A stretch of DNA of 64,000 nucleotides from JBCBCP01 sp038530575 (GCA_038530575.1 JBCBCP010000008.1:1-64000), one strand, 5' to 3'. Shown: positions 16,870 through 25,421, counted from the first letter of the stretch. The notes: generated from the sequence alone by a model not told the origin. Translations and numbers: made by a program.

Positions 16870-17966
16870 TAAAGCTGTGCCTGCCACAGGTTCACGCGCA
16901 GCCCGCCATGCGCGATGGGCGGGCCGGGCGGCGCCCATGGGAGGCCGCAGGCGTTCGCGATGCTTTTCTCCGACGTGACAAGGCCGACGCGCCAGCCTGG
17001 AAAGTGGCTGCGTAAAGTGTCCCCGATCATCGCGTAGAGCCCGTAAAGCGCCTTCTTGTTACCGATGCGTGCGCCATAGGGCGGGTTCAGCATGACGAAA
17101 CCGGGCGGGCCGTCTGGTGGGCGGGCATTGCGCAGATCGGCATGGGCGAAAGTGCAAAGCGAGGCGACCCCAGCACGGTCCGCATTGTTCTGTGCCATAG
17201 TGATGACACCGGTATCGCGGTCCGATCCCGTTAAGGCGGGTAGCGCCACAGCAGCAGGCAAGGGAGGGATGTCAAACGTATTTGCATCAAAGCTCGGAAG
17301 GCTCTGGAACGCATAAGACCGCGCACGGCCCGAGGGCAGACCCGCCGCGATTTCCGCCGCTTCGAGAACAAATGTGCCGGAGCCGCACATGGGGTCCGCG
17401 ACCGCTTGTGTTCCGTCGAACCCGCATTGGGCCAGAAACGCGGCTGCCATTGTCTCGCGCAGTGGGGCCTTGCCCACGGCTTGCTTGTGCCCACGTTTGT
17501 GCAGGGGCGCGCCAGATGTATCGAGACTTAGCGTTACGCGGTTGTCGTCGATACGACCCTTCAGGATCAGCGGATCATCTCCGCCCAGTGTGAACCCCGC
17601 CGCGGTGAGCGCAGTCTCAATCCGACTGCTCGCAGCCCCAGCGTGGTAGATCTTGGACTTGCGGTTGGTCGCGACCTCAACCTTCACGGACGCCCCCGCA
17701 GGCAGCCACGCGGCCCAGTCCACCTTGCGCGCGCGCTTGTCCAACTGAGCGGGGTGAAAGGCCATGAACTCGGCCATGCGGACAAGAACACGGGTCGCGA
17801 TGCGGCTATGGGTGTTGGCCCGCCAGATATCGGGCCAGGGCCCTTCAAGGCTCACGCCGCCGGGCTGCGTTCCGATCACACGAAGACCAAGAGCCCGCAA
17901 TTCGGCGGCGAGCACGTCCTCGAATCCGGGAAGGCAAATCGCAAAAAACGTCAGGTCAGTCGGCAA
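16869..17966 (-). CDS. RlmL-like THUMP/SAM-dependent RNA methyltransferase
   Basis: The 365-residue protein has an N-terminal ferredoxin-like/THUMP region (about 1-160, with LPGFEDVLAAELRALG). A Rossmann methyltransferase domain follows, with PMCGSGTF (SAM-binding) and NPPYG (catalytic motif IV of N6/N2 amino-methyltransferases). It matches the RlmL/YcbY N-terminal enzyme that makes m2G2445 in 23S rRNA, without the RlmK half. The start at 17966 overlaps the end of the upstream DUF5928 gene by 11 bases, so they are probably cotranscribed. The exact rRNA target is not proven. Confidence 0.87.
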   Translation of the reverse strand: MPTDLTFFAICLPGFEDVLAAELRALGLRVIGTQPGGVSLEGPWPDIWRANTHSRIATRVLVRMAEFMAFHPAQLDKRARKVDWAAWLPAGASVKVEVATNRKSKIYHAGAASSRIETALTAAGFTLGGDDPLILKGRIDDNRVTLSLDTSGAPLHKRGHKQAVGKAPLRETMAAAFLAQCGFDGTQAVADPMCGSGTFVLEAAEIAAGLPSGRARSYAFQSLPSFDANTFDIPPLPAAVALPALTGSDRDTGVITMAQNNADRAGVASLCTFAHADLRNARPPDGPPGFVMLNPPYGARIGNKKALYGLYAMIGDTLRSHFPGWRVGLVTSEKSIANACGLPWAPPGPPIAHGGLRVNLWQAQL

Positions 17967-19533
17967 AGAGATATTCGGCTTCAGCGATCTGGTGGGCTTG
18001 ATCCGCGCTAATGCTCAAGAATTGCGATAGCGCTTTGGCGTTTGCATCTACCTCGGCCCCTTCGCGCATGCGCGACAGATGCTCGAAATCGGCGTCGCGG
18101 ATGCGGTCGGATTCGTATGTGATATCGCCCCGGATAGTAGGCATGAGCCGTTCGAGCGTCTCAACGCTGGTTTGTTCCCCCGCAAGCCCCACGCGCATGG
18201 CGTGACCAATGAGATACTCGTCAGTGAACCCGCACTCGACCTCCAGCATCCGCGTGACTGACCGGTCGGAGGCGAAATCCTGCAGCAGGTCCATCTCTCC
18301 GGGGTCCATGCAGACGATCAGGCGGTCAGTCTCGAAATAGTCAAACAGCATTCGCATCAGGGCGCGGCGGTGGCGTGTGCGTTTGCCCAGCGTCTTCTGG
18401 ATCCCACCCAGATCGGGCAGCGGCGTGTCTTCCTCGTTAAACAGGTACTCGATCGCGGGCACGTTGGTGACTTGCCGGATGCGTTCCAGTAGGCGCTTTG
18501 CCACGTGCCACTTTTTACAGATGACGATCATCAACTCGCGTTCGCGGCCCAGCGTGCTTTCCGTTTCCCAGAACCGTGTGGCAAAGCGGCGGCCGATGCG
18601 ACCCCGACCGGTGAGGAACTTGAACAGGCTCCGCCCCTCGTTCGAGATCTGGAACTGCACGCCTTCGGCGGCATAAAGCAGGCCTAGGCGGCGCTTCAGG
18701 TCACGCGCCTCCGGGCTGATCTTGCGGGCAAAGAGGAAATCCTGGCTGAGCAGCAGATCATAGTGATCGTCATAGAAGGTCACCGGCATGCCGTAATCGG
18801 TGAACATCAGGAACGTCAGCGTCCGGGTACGAATTTCGTTCTCCGGAACGACATGGCGCACAACTGTTTGAAAAAACGTCTCATCGGGAATCCACGTCGT
18901 GCGGAAAAAGCGCATGACGTCGCGCCGCTCGCGGGTGAAGTCCAGCACCCATTCAATCGTCCGCCGGCGCAGGCACCACCACTGGCTCCCGATCTGGACC
19001 TGAATATCCTCGGGAATGTCCCGGGTGATTCCAAGGCGCTGTTGCAGGTGATAGGAGGTATAGAACCGCCATTTCTGCGTGCGTTCATTGAAGAAGTGGC
19101 GGTAGATCAACCGCTCTTCCTTCATACCGGTCTTGATCCAGTCAGACTCGAAATAGTCGAAGCTTTCGATGAAGTCGGCGTCGTTTTCATCAAGAAAACG
19201 GTGGGTATATTCGGCCGACTTGATCGCCATACAGTCGCCCGACAGCATGTAGAAATGCGTTGCGCGGGGAAAAGCGTCGACCGCTGCCTCAACCGCGTAA
19301 AGCGTGGCCTGTACCAGGCTCCACTCGCCCCAGCCGCATTTGATGCGCCTTTTGGCAAAGGTGACGTTAGGGTTGTCTTTGAGCGCGTCCGTGATCTTGG
19401 CGAAATCAGCCGGATTGGCACGCGCATCAAAGTGGATCGACATATAGTCGCCCACCGCCGTAAGGCGCTGTGCCTGCTTGATGATGGCATCTGCATCTTT
19501 GTGGCACAGCAATATGTAGGCAATCTTTGCCAT
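17956..19533 (-). CDS. GT14-like beta-1,6-N-acetylglucosaminyltransferase with DUF5928 domain
   Basis: In this 525-residue protein the N-terminal 270 residues resemble Branch/core-2 type enzymes: AYILLCHKD at the start, MSIHFDARAN, GWGEWSLVQATLYAVEAA, FYMLSGDCMAI, SQWWCLRR and WIPDETFFQTV. The C-terminal half fits the DUF5928 extension found in Rhodobacterales. It probably transfers a sugar onto a surface glycan at the cytoplasmic side. It is divergent from a sulfotransferase, suggesting synthesis of a sulfated glycan. The start ATG at 19533 is preceded by a moderate site. Donor and acceptor are unknown. Confidence 0.85.
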   Translation of the reverse strand: MAKIAYILLCHKDADAIIKQAQRLTAVGDYMSIHFDARANPADFAKITDALKDNPNVTFAKRRIKCGWGEWSLVQATLYAVEAAVDAFPRATHFYMLSGDCMAIKSAEYTHRFLDENDADFIESFDYFESDWIKTGMKEERLIYRHFFNERTQKWRFYTSYHLQQRLGITRDIPEDIQVQIGSQWWCLRRRTIEWVLDFTRERRDVMRFFRTTWIPDETFFQTVVRHVVPENEIRTRTLTFLMFTDYGMPVTFYDDHYDLLLSQDFLFARKISPEARDLKRRLGLLYAAEGVQFQISNEGRSLFKFLTGRGRIGRRFATRFWETESTLGRERELMIVICKKWHVAKRLLERIRQVTNVPAIEYLFNEEDTPLPDLGGIQKTLGKRTRHRRALMRMLFDYFETDRLIVCMDPGEMDLLQDFASDRSVTRMLEVECGFTDEYLIGHAMRVGLAGEQTSVETLERLMPTIRGDITYESDRIRDADFEHLSRMREGAEVDANAKALSQFLSISADQAHQIAEAEYLFAD

Positions 19534-19677
19534 GAGCGCTGGTTTACTGCCTCTTTACGCCTGCTTAGTTACCTAGTTAAAGATGAAGAGCGACTGAATA
19601 AACAGGATTTTGTCTGCCAATATTCCCCTTAAACGACGCCCGCACATCTTTGATAACGGGTGCAGAGGTAACGAGCC

Positions 19678-20496
19678 ATGGGATTTCCCGGAACCTGGAT
19701 GACTGAAACAGAAAGCGTGGTCTACCGCGTGGTGCCCAAGTGCGCCTGCTCGACCATCGGTCAGATCATGTATTACTCGGATCACGGTGAGTTTTTCGAC
19801 GGTGACATCCACGACGCGCAGTCCGGGATGCACAAATGGGCGATCGAGGACAGCCAGCCAAAGATCGAGGCTAACGTTCAGACGCATAAATCGTATGCAT
19901 TCACCTGCGTGCGCAACCCCTACACCCGCATCCTGTCATCCTTCTTTGACAAGATTTGCGGCATCCAGCGCAACGGCAAACGCTACCGCGGCAACCTTGT
20001 CCCGCTTTTGATCCAGAAATACGGGATCGAGGTAGGCGGCCCAGACGGCAAAGAAGAATTTGACCAGATCCAGAGCTTTCGCCGCTTCCTGCTTTTTGCG
20101 CGCGACACCATCCGTTGGCGCAAGCCGATGGAGCCGGACATCCACTGGTCAGCCATGTCAGGCCATGTGTCTACCTTCATCGTGAACGGTGGCCGCTACG
20201 ACAAGATCATCTGGACCGAGAAGTTCAACGAGGGCATGGAGGAAGTCCTGACCGAGATCGAAACGCCGCATCAGGTTGTGCTGGGCGAAATCCCGCGGTT
20301 CAACGAAAGCGAGGGCCACGGGCCCAAGCGCGCGCACCCGGTCGAGGATTACTTCGACGATCTGTCGATGCACCTTGTCTACGAGATCTTCAAACGTGAT
20401 TTCGAGGTGTTCAAATACGATTTCGAGGATCCGTCGAACAAGATGCCGATCGGAGAGATCGACCTGAACGAGGTGCACAAGAAGCTGGGCGACTAA
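19678..20496 (+). CDS. Carbohydrate-type sulfotransferase
   Basis: The 272-residue protein has PKCACSTI near residue 19-26, fitting the 5'-phosphosulfate loop that binds PAPS, and VRNPYTRILSSFFDK near 80-94, fitting the 3'-phosphate-binding segment. These are the two signatures of sulfotransferase family 2. It would transfer sulfate from PAPS to a hydroxyl or amine of a glycan or lipid. No signal peptide is seen. The divergent neighbour, 144 bases away, is a DUF5928 glycosyltransferase, so a shared product is likely. The acceptor is unknown. Confidence 0.87.
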   Translation: MGFPGTWMTETESVVYRVVPKCACSTIGQIMYYSDHGEFFDGDIHDAQSGMHKWAIEDSQPKIEANVQTHKSYAFTCVRNPYTRILSSFFDKICGIQRNGKRYRGNLVPLLIQKYGIEVGGPDGKEEFDQIQSFRRFLLFARDTIRWRKPMEPDIHWSAMSGHVSTFIVNGGRYDKIIWTEKFNEGMEEVLTEIETPHQVVLGEIPRFNESEGHGPKRAHPVEDYFDDLSMHLVYEIFKRDFEVFKYDFEDPSNKMPIGEIDLNEVHKKLGD

Positions 20497-20502
20497 GGTA
20501 TC

Positions 20503-20775
20503 CTAATCGCCGCAAGCGGCGGGCGCGGCGTCAGGCACCTGGCCCGGAAAAAACACCGTCGCGCGGCCCAGAAAGACAAACGTGCCGTTTGCGTTGAAGG
20601 ACCAGCTGCCTGATGGGCCATCCTTGACCAACGCGTCGCAATTTTTGCCAAGGTAGATCGTATCCGGCCCGCTCAGCACGGTGCCGCTCGCGTTCGCCTT
20701 TTGGCTGTAGACCGAGCCGTTGTCGGTGGTCATTGCAGCGGCAGAGACAAGTGTGAAGAGGGCAGCGGTGAGCAT
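20503..20775 (-). CDS. Small secreted protein, 90 residues
   Basis: A short hydrophobic leader (MLTAALFTLVSAAAM) is followed by a polar, Gly/Ser-rich domain with two cysteines (about 48 and 88), which could form a disulfide in the periplasm. The start has TAAGGAG 9 bases upstream. It lies 12 bases downstream of the membrane protein at 20788 in the same direction, so the two are probably an operon. The family is not recognised. The leader is short and could be a lipidless signal peptide cut near residue 14. Confidence 0.7.
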   Translation of the reverse strand: MLTAALFTLVSAAAMTTDNGSVYSQKANASGTVLSGPDTIYLGKNCDALVKDGPSGSWSFNANGTFVFLGRATVFFPGQVPDAAPAACGD

Positions 20776-20787
20776 GTCAAAGGCTCC

Positions 20788-21510
20788 TTAGCCGGATTTG
20801 TGGCTCAGGTAGACGAGCGCGAAATTGATCAGCGGCATGACAATCGACGCGGCCAGCAGAAGGCCCCCGATGATCAGCACCCATTTCAACGGCGAGGTGC
20901 GGGCGGTGTAGCGGGGCGCGTTTAGCGTGCTGCCTTTTGCAAAGATGTCGCTCGCCCGGGCGAGTATCGCTTCCCCGGTCTGGCGGTTTTGACCACTGAC
21001 CGCGCCGCCAAACAGCCCCACGATCAACGAGACAAGCGCGATGCCCAGCGTGATGGGTAGGATCAGCAGGTTCATCAGCCCCCCGTGCCGGCCCGACAGA
21101 TCGCTGACAGACGCGCTGCCAGCTGTGCCCAGCGCCGTCATCGCTTTACCCGCGCGCCCTTCGAACCGGGCGCGGGTGGCTTCGGTAAAATACTCCATCC
21201 GCTGAATGGAATGGTTGGCCCAGGCGACCGGAAAGGCGTCGCCACCTGCAAGATCGCGGGCATAGATAAACGTGACCTCGTGGCCGGGCAGCGCGTTTTC
21301 CTTCGAATCGAACCGGACCAGCCTGTCGCGGCCTGTCTGGCTGTCCTCAAAGAACAGCTCTAGCGCGTACCCGTCCATGGTCGGGGTGCCTTTGACAAAG
21401 CCGTGCACCGCCTCGAAGCCGAAGCGCGCCTTGCCCACGTCAAGCGTTTCAAGCTCCGCAGGGACAGTCACAAATGGGGTCACGGGCAGCTCCGGCGTCA
21501 TGTCACTCAT
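20788..21510 (-). CDS. Unknown two-helix membrane protein, about 240 residues
   Basis: The N-terminal 145 residues form a soluble strand-rich domain (LDVGKARFGFEAVHGFVKG, GYALELFFED). Two hydrophobic helices follow at about 145-168 and 208-232, separated by a Gly/Gln-rich loop. I choose the ATG at 21510 over a TTG two codons earlier; neither has a strong ribosome binding site. It sits upstream of a small secreted protein in the same operon. The family is not recognised and no catalytic motif is visible. Confidence 0.72.
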   Translation of the reverse strand: MSDMTPELPVTPFVTVPAELETLDVGKARFGFEAVHGFVKGTPTMDGYALELFFEDSQTGRDRLVRFDSKENALPGHEVTFIYARDLAGGDAFPVAWANHSIQRMEYFTEATRARFEGRAGKAMTALGTAGSASVSDLSGRHGGLMNLLILPITLGIALVSLIVGLFGGAVSGQNRQTGEAILARASDIFAKGSTLNAPRYTARTSPLKWVLIIGGLLLAASIVMPLINFALVYLSHKSG

Positions 21511-21543
21511 GGACAAACTTACGAGCCGCGCAGAAAGAAAGGT

Positions 21544-22221
21544 TTAACGCGCGCGGGCAATCGCGGCGGCGATCCGTTCCGCAGCGGCGCGGCTGCCTTT
21601 GGGGGACGGATGGATCATGTCGGCGGCGTGAAAGCTGCCATCCCCGTGCGGCACCATGTCTTGCAGCGACACATAGGTGACCCCGCTGTCCCGCGCGGCC
21701 ATCGTCGCGATCCGCGCTTCCATCTTGTCGCCCAGCACCTTGCAGCGCTCGATGGGTGATCCACGGCCGGGGCTGCGCAGATAACCGACATAGATCACCT
21801 GCGCCCCGCCGGCGCGGGCGCGAGCAACGAGGGCTGGGATATCGCCCTGGGTGCCGCTGGCATTGATCAGCCTTTCCATGCGCCGCGTGCACTTTCCGCA
21901 GCCACAGCCCAGCCACAGGTCATTGCCGCCGCCATTCATCACGACGAAATCCCACGAACCCTTGCGGTATTGCTTAGAGATGTTGAGCCCAAGCGCTCCA
22001 GTGATAGGCAGAGCGTATCCGAACCGTGCGCCTGTCACGGCCTGGCTGCGTACCTTGGCGCCCGTCAGGCGGCCCAGCTCATGCACAACCGAGGTTTCGC
22101 GCGCCCCGTTCGTCGTCATGAAGCTATCGCCAAGAACGAGAATGCGCGGTGTGTCCGCTAGGACCTGCCCGGCAAGGACAGCGATGAAAAATGCGATTGC
22201 GGCGGCCAGACGTGGCAGCAT
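21544..22221 (-). CDS. Secreted SGNH/GDSL hydrolase
   Basis: The 225-residue protein starts with a clear signal peptide (hydrophobic to about residue 22, ending VLAD). It has the block I nucleophile GDSFM near residue 32, a GGGND block III, and DMIHPS with the catalytic Asp-His pair near residue 200. The CGCGKC cysteine cluster in the middle is unusual and may bind metal or form disulfides. Members deacylate lipids or glycans in the periplasm; the substrate here is unknown. A near-perfect palindrome lies just upstream of its ribosome binding site. Confidence 0.84.
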   Translation of the reverse strand: MLPRLAAAIAFFIAVLAGQVLADTPRILVLGDSFMTTNGARETSVVHELGRLTGAKVRSQAVTGARFGYALPITGALGLNISKQYRKGSWDFVVMNGGGNDLWLGCGCGKCTRRMERLINASGTQGDIPALVARARAGGAQVIYVGYLRSPGRGSPIERCKVLGDKMEARIATMAARDSGVTYVSLQDMVPHGDGSFHAADMIHPSPKGSRAAAERIAAAIARAR

Positions 22222-22230
22222 GACACCCCT

Positions 22231-22252
22231 CCAATTAACAGCTGTTAACTGG
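22231..22252. promoter_or_regulatory. 22-bp palindrome upstream of the SGNH hydrolase gene
   Basis: TTAACAGCTGTTAA (22235-22248) is perfectly symmetric, and the flanks CCA/TGG extend it to 22 bp with one mismatched pair. It is 10 bases from the minus-strand start codon, upstream of its GGAGGGG site, in the divergent region facing smpB. It looks like an operator for a dimeric regulator that I cannot identify. Confidence 0.5.
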
Positions 22253-22343
22253 GGTATTCCTACATCGAAAATGCGGCAGAATTGTGGACGTCTGTGCCCC
22301 CGTGCCTTGCTGCGCGGCGCCGAAGCGCCTACATCGCCCGGTC

Positions 22344-22820
22344 ATGGCACAGACGAAATCCGATCCGAATTACAAGATCGCCGCAGAGAACCGGCGCGCG
22401 CGCTTCGATTACGCGATCGAAGAGGATATCGAGTGCGGCATCATGCTTGAGGGCTCTGAGGTCAAAAGCCTGCGGCAAGGCGGTGCAAATATTGCGGAAA
22501 GCTACGCCGCGGTCGAGGAGGGAGAGCTGTGGCTCGTCAACAGCTACATCGCGCCCTACGAGCAGGCCAAGATGTTTCGCCATGAAGAGCGGCGACGTCG
22601 CAAGCTGCTGGTTAACCGCAAGCAGTTGTCCGATCTGTGGAATGCGACCCAGCGCAAGGGCATGACGCTGGTTCCGCTGGTGCTGTATTTCAATCACCGC
22701 GGCATGGCCAAGCTGAAGATTGGCGTGGCAAAGGGCAAGAAAGCCCATGACAAGCGCGAAAGCTCGGCCAAGCGGGACTGGAACCGCCAGAAGGCGCGGC
22801 TGCTCAAGGACCACGGCTAG
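22344..22820 (+). CDS. smpB: SsrA-binding protein SmpB
   Basis: The 158-residue protein has the SmpB core, with ENRRARFDYAIEEDIECGIMLEGSEVKSLR and later INVSYIAPYE-like and HEERRRRKLLV segments. It ends with the basic tail (KKAHDKRESSAKRDWNRQKARL) that mimics the codon-anticodon in the ribosomal A site. It binds tmRNA in trans-translation to rescue stalled ribosomes. The ATG at 22344 gives the usual family length; an upstream in-frame extension has no support. No ssrA gene is visible in the window. Confidence 0.96.
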   Translation: MAQTKSDPNYKIAAENRRARFDYAIEEDIECGIMLEGSEVKSLRQGGANIAESYAAVEEGELWLVNSYIAPYEQAKMFRHEERRRRKLLVNRKQLSDLWNATQRKGMTLVPLVLYFNHRGMAKLKIGVAKGKKAHDKRESSAKRDWNRQKARLLKDHG

Positions 22821-22831
22821 GCGCTGGGAAG

Positions 22832-22862
22832 ACGGCGCGCGTTTTCCCCTGCGCGTCGCCGT
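22832..22862 (+). terminator. Probable terminator hairpin after smpB
   Basis: ACGGCG (22832-22837) pairs with CGCCGT (22857-22862), with an inner CGCG/CGCG stem and a one-base bulge. No T tract follows, so it may depend on Rho or act as an mRNA end stabiliser. Confidence 0.35.
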
Positions 22863-22906
22863 TCGGGTTAGGTAGCTTTTGGGCGAACTGACCAAATGGG
22901 GGCACC

Positions 22907-23194
22907 ATGGAACTTATTATCGGACTGATCTCGGGCGCGGTTGGCGGCAACGTCGCCGGCGGGCTATTGAAGAACCTGAACCAGGGCACGTTGATCAACT
23001 CGATTGCCGGGATTGTCGGCGGCGGCCTTGGCGGCACGATCCTGTCGATGCTCGGGCTGGGCGACATGGCCGGTGCCGCGGCAAGCGGCGGCGTCGATCT
23101 TGGCACCATCGTCGCACAGGTCGCAGGCGGCGGCGTTGGTGGCGGTGCGCTGTTGGCGATCGTCGGCGTCGTGCGCAAGGCGCTGGCCAAGTAA
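22907..23194 (+). CDS. Small glycine-rich hydrophobic protein, 95 residues
   Basis: The protein is almost wholly hydrophobic, with repeated Gly-Gly pairs (GAVGGNVAGG, GIVGGGLGG, GGGVGGG) and a short basic tail (VVRKALAK). This pattern suggests two or three glycine-zipper helices inserted in the inner membrane. The ATG follows GGGGCACC. It lies between smpB and sseA on the same strand and is separated from sseA by a hairpin. The family is not recognised. The codon pattern and alignment of start and stop support it as real rather than chance. Confidence 0.72.
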   Translation: MELIIGLISGAVGGNVAGGLLKNLNQGTLINSIAGIVGGGLGGTILSMLGLGDMAGAAASGGVDLGTIVAQVAGGGVGGGALLAIVGVVRKALAK

Positions 23195-23204
23195 CTTGCG
23201 AAAC

Positions 23205-23252
23205 GGCCCTTCCGGCGCTAGGGAAAGACGTTTCCCGTCGTTCGGAGGGGCC
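23205..23252 (+). promoter_or_regulatory. Leader hairpin that covers the sseA ribosome binding site
   Basis: GGCCCTTCCG (23205-23214) pairs with CGGAGGGGCC (23243-23252) with one mismatch. An inner hairpin GGGAAA-GACG-TTTCCC (23221-23236) forms inside. The 3' arm contains the GGAGGGG site of sseA, so folding would hide it. It may instead be the terminator of the upstream gene, although no T tract is present. Confidence 0.45.
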
Positions 23253-23256
23253 TTTT

Positions 23257-24111
23257 ATGGCAGACGATCCTAAGACCCTGGTCTCCACGCAATGGCTTGC
23301 CCAGCATCTGAACGATCCTGATCTTCGGATCCTTGACGCCTCGTGGTACCTGCCCGACGCGGGCCGCGATGGCCGCGCCGAATATGACGCGGCCCACATC
23401 CCCGGCGCGCGCTTTTTCGACATCGACGAGATTTCCGACAAGCGTTCGGACCTGCCGCATATGGCGCCGCCCGTCGAAAAGTTCATGTCGCGGATGCGCA
23501 GCATGGGTGTTGGCGACGGGCATCAGGTTGTCATTTACGATGGTGCCGGCCTTTTGAGCGCGGCGCGCGTGTGGTGGCTGTTCCGCCTGATGGGGCAGCG
23601 CGATGTGGCCGTGCTGGACGGTGGTTTTCCCAAATGGCAGGCCGAGGGCCGCCCGATCGAGGATATGCCGCCCATCACGCGCGATCGGCACATGACGGTG
23701 CGCTACCAGAACCATCTTGTGCGCGATGTTACGCAAGTGAGCCACGCCAGCAAGCTGAGTGACATTCAGGTTGTTGATGCCCGCGCCGCGGCCCGCTTTC
23801 GCGGCGACGCGCCAGAGCCGCGCGAGGGCCTGCGCGCGGGTCATATCCCCGGATCGCGCAACGTGCCCTATGACACGCTGCTGAACGCCGACAAGACGAT
23901 GAAGGCGCCGGACGAAATCCGCGCGGTCTATGAGGCGGCGGGCGTGGATCTGTCGCGCCCGGTCATCACCACTTGCGGGTCGGGTGTGACGGCGGCAATC
24001 CTCGCCCTCGCGCTGGAGCGGATCGGCCACGACGCCTGGTCGCTTTATGACGGAAGCTGGGCCGAGTGGGGCATGTTCCCCACCGTGCCCGTCGCAACAG
24101 GAGACGCCTGA
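23257..24111 (+). CDS. sseA: 3-mercaptopyruvate sulfurtransferase (two-domain rhodanese)
   Basis: The 284-residue protein has an inactive N-terminal and an active C-terminal rhodanese domain. The catalytic loop is CGSGVTA (Cys about 240), the 3-mercaptopyruvate-type sequence, and DASWYLPDAGRD and GHIPGSRNVPYD mark the two domains. It moves sulfur from 3-mercaptopyruvate to thiophilic acceptors, giving pyruvate. The ATG at 23257 sits 7 bases after GGAGGGG; longer in-frame starts run through the leader hairpin. Its stop overlaps the start of the aminotransferase gene (TGATG), which could supply mercaptopyruvate from cysteine. Confidence 0.94.
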   Translation: MADDPKTLVSTQWLAQHLNDPDLRILDASWYLPDAGRDGRAEYDAAHIPGARFFDIDEISDKRSDLPHMAPPVEKFMSRMRSMGVGDGHQVVIYDGAGLLSAARVWWLFRLMGQRDVAVLDGGFPKWQAEGRPIEDMPPITRDRHMTVRYQNHLVRDVTQVSHASKLSDIQVVDARAAARFRGDAPEPREGLRAGHIPGSRNVPYDTLLNADKTMKAPDEIRAVYEAAGVDLSRPVITTCGSGVTAAILALALERIGHDAWSLYDGSWAEWGMFPTVPVATGDA

Positions 24112-25292
24112 TGTTCGAAACCCTGACCCCGCAAAAGCCCGACGGCATCCTGTCGCTGATGAAGGCCTATCGTGAGGACCCGCGCGAGACCAAGATCGAC
24201 CTCGGCGTCGGGGTCTACAAGAACGCGGCGGGCGTCACTCCGGTGATGCGCGCGGTCAAGGCGGCGGAACAGCAGATCTGGCAGGCGCAAACCTCCAAAA
24301 GCTATGTCAGCCTGGTGGGCGATGCGGCCTTTGCGGATGGCATGATTGATCTGGTGCTGGCCGGGGCGGTCCCGCGCGATGCGGTCGCGGCGGCTGCGAC
24401 GCCGGGGGGAACGTCTGCGGTGCGGCAGGCCTTTGACCTGATCAAGATGGCAAACCCGGACGCGCGCGTGTTCGTGTCCGATCCGACCTGGCCGAACCAT
24501 GTGTCGATGCTCGAACATATCGGGGTGGAACGCGTGCCCTACCGCTATTTCGACAGCGCGACTGGCGGTGTGGATTTCGGCGGCATGCTTGAGGACATCG
24601 GCAAGGCTGGCAAAGGCGACGTCGTCCTGCTGCACGGCTGCTGCCATAACCCGACCGGTGCAAACCTGACAGCAGATCAGTGGGACGCGGTGATCGAGGT
24701 GCTGCAGCGCACGGGCGCGACGCCGATGATCGACATCGCGTATCAGGGCTTTGGCGATGGGCTGGACGATGACGCCGCTGCAACCCGCAAACTCGTGGCC
24801 AGCGTGCCCGAGTGCTTGATCGCGGCCAGCTGTTCCAAGAATTTCGGCATCTACCGCGAGCGCACGGGCATCCTGATGCTGACCTCTGCGGCGGGTGCCA
24901 AGGGGCTGAACCAAGATACATTGGCCTTCCTGAACCGGCAGAACTTCAGCTTTCCACCGGACCACGGCGGGCGGATCGTTACGGAAATTCTTGGCGATGC
25001 GGCGCTTCGGACGGATTGGGAAGCAGAGCTTGAAGACATGCGCACCGGCATGCTTGGCCTGCGCGAGGCGCTCGCGAATGAATTGAAACGCCTGACGAAT
25101 TCCGACCGTTTCGATTTCCTCGCGCGGCACCGGGGAATGTTTTCGCGCCTTGGCACGACGCCCGACAAGGTTGCCGCGATGCGCGAGGCAAATGGTATCT
25201 ACATGACGTCTGACAGCCGAATGAACATCGCCGGACTGAATGAGACGAATGTGCCAATCCTCGCACGTGCGATTGTCGACGCCGGCGTCTGA
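24111..25292 (+). CDS. tyrB: Aromatic/aspartate aminotransferase (class I fold)
   Basis: The 393-residue PLP enzyme has the class Ia features: DLGVGVYKNAAG near the start, HGCCHNPTG, DIAYQGFG and the PLP lysine in SCSKNFGIYRERTG (Lys about 243), with a C-terminal RMNIAGLN arginine. This closely follows bacterial TyrB/AspC. It transfers amino groups between aromatic or dicarboxylic amino acids and 2-oxo acids. Start-stop overlap with sseA (TGATG) implies coupled translation and a link between cysteine transamination and sulfur transfer. The precise substrate preference cannot be set from sequence. Confidence 0.92.
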   Translation: MFETLTPQKPDGILSLMKAYREDPRETKIDLGVGVYKNAAGVTPVMRAVKAAEQQIWQAQTSKSYVSLVGDAAFADGMIDLVLAGAVPRDAVAAAATPGGTSAVRQAFDLIKMANPDARVFVSDPTWPNHVSMLEHIGVERVPYRYFDSATGGVDFGGMLEDIGKAGKGDVVLLHGCCHNPTGANLTADQWDAVIEVLQRTGATPMIDIAYQGFGDGLDDDAAATRKLVASVPECLIAASCSKNFGIYRERTGILMLTSAAGAKGLNQDTLAFLNRQNFSFPPDHGGRIVTEILGDAALRTDWEAELEDMRTGMLGLREALANELKRLTNSDRFDFLARHRGMFSRLGTTPDKVAAMREANGIYMTSDSRMNIAGLNETNVPILARAIVDAGV

Positions 25293-25392
25293 CACCTATT
25301 TTCTTCGCTGCACGGGTGGCGGGGCTGCGTGGCCTTGCCACGATGTCCGCGTGTGCTTTGACGGCAAGGCGGCCGACCCGCAACCGGAATAG

Positions 25393-25421
25393 AAAAAGCC
25401 CGGGCGATTGCTCGCCCGGGC
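25393..25421 (-). terminator. Rho-independent terminator of amtB
   Basis: A perfect 10-bp stem, GCCCGGGCGA (25398-25407) with TCGCCCGGGC (25412-25421) and a TTGC loop, is followed on the minus strand by TTTTT. It lies 31 bases after the amtB stop. The plus side has a weak TTTC, so it may also help stop the aminotransferase transcript. Confidence 0.85.

Noticed and set aside
22879..23256. Long 410-residue version of SseA
   Set aside because: The extra N-terminal part is very basic, overlaps the hydrophobic small gene in another frame, and the ATG at 23257 has an excellent ribosome binding site.
25332..25370. GCCTTGCC/GGCAAGGC stem between the aminotransferase and amtB
   Set aside because: The 8-bp stem has a 23-base loop and no T tract; the terminator at 25393-25421 is much stronger.
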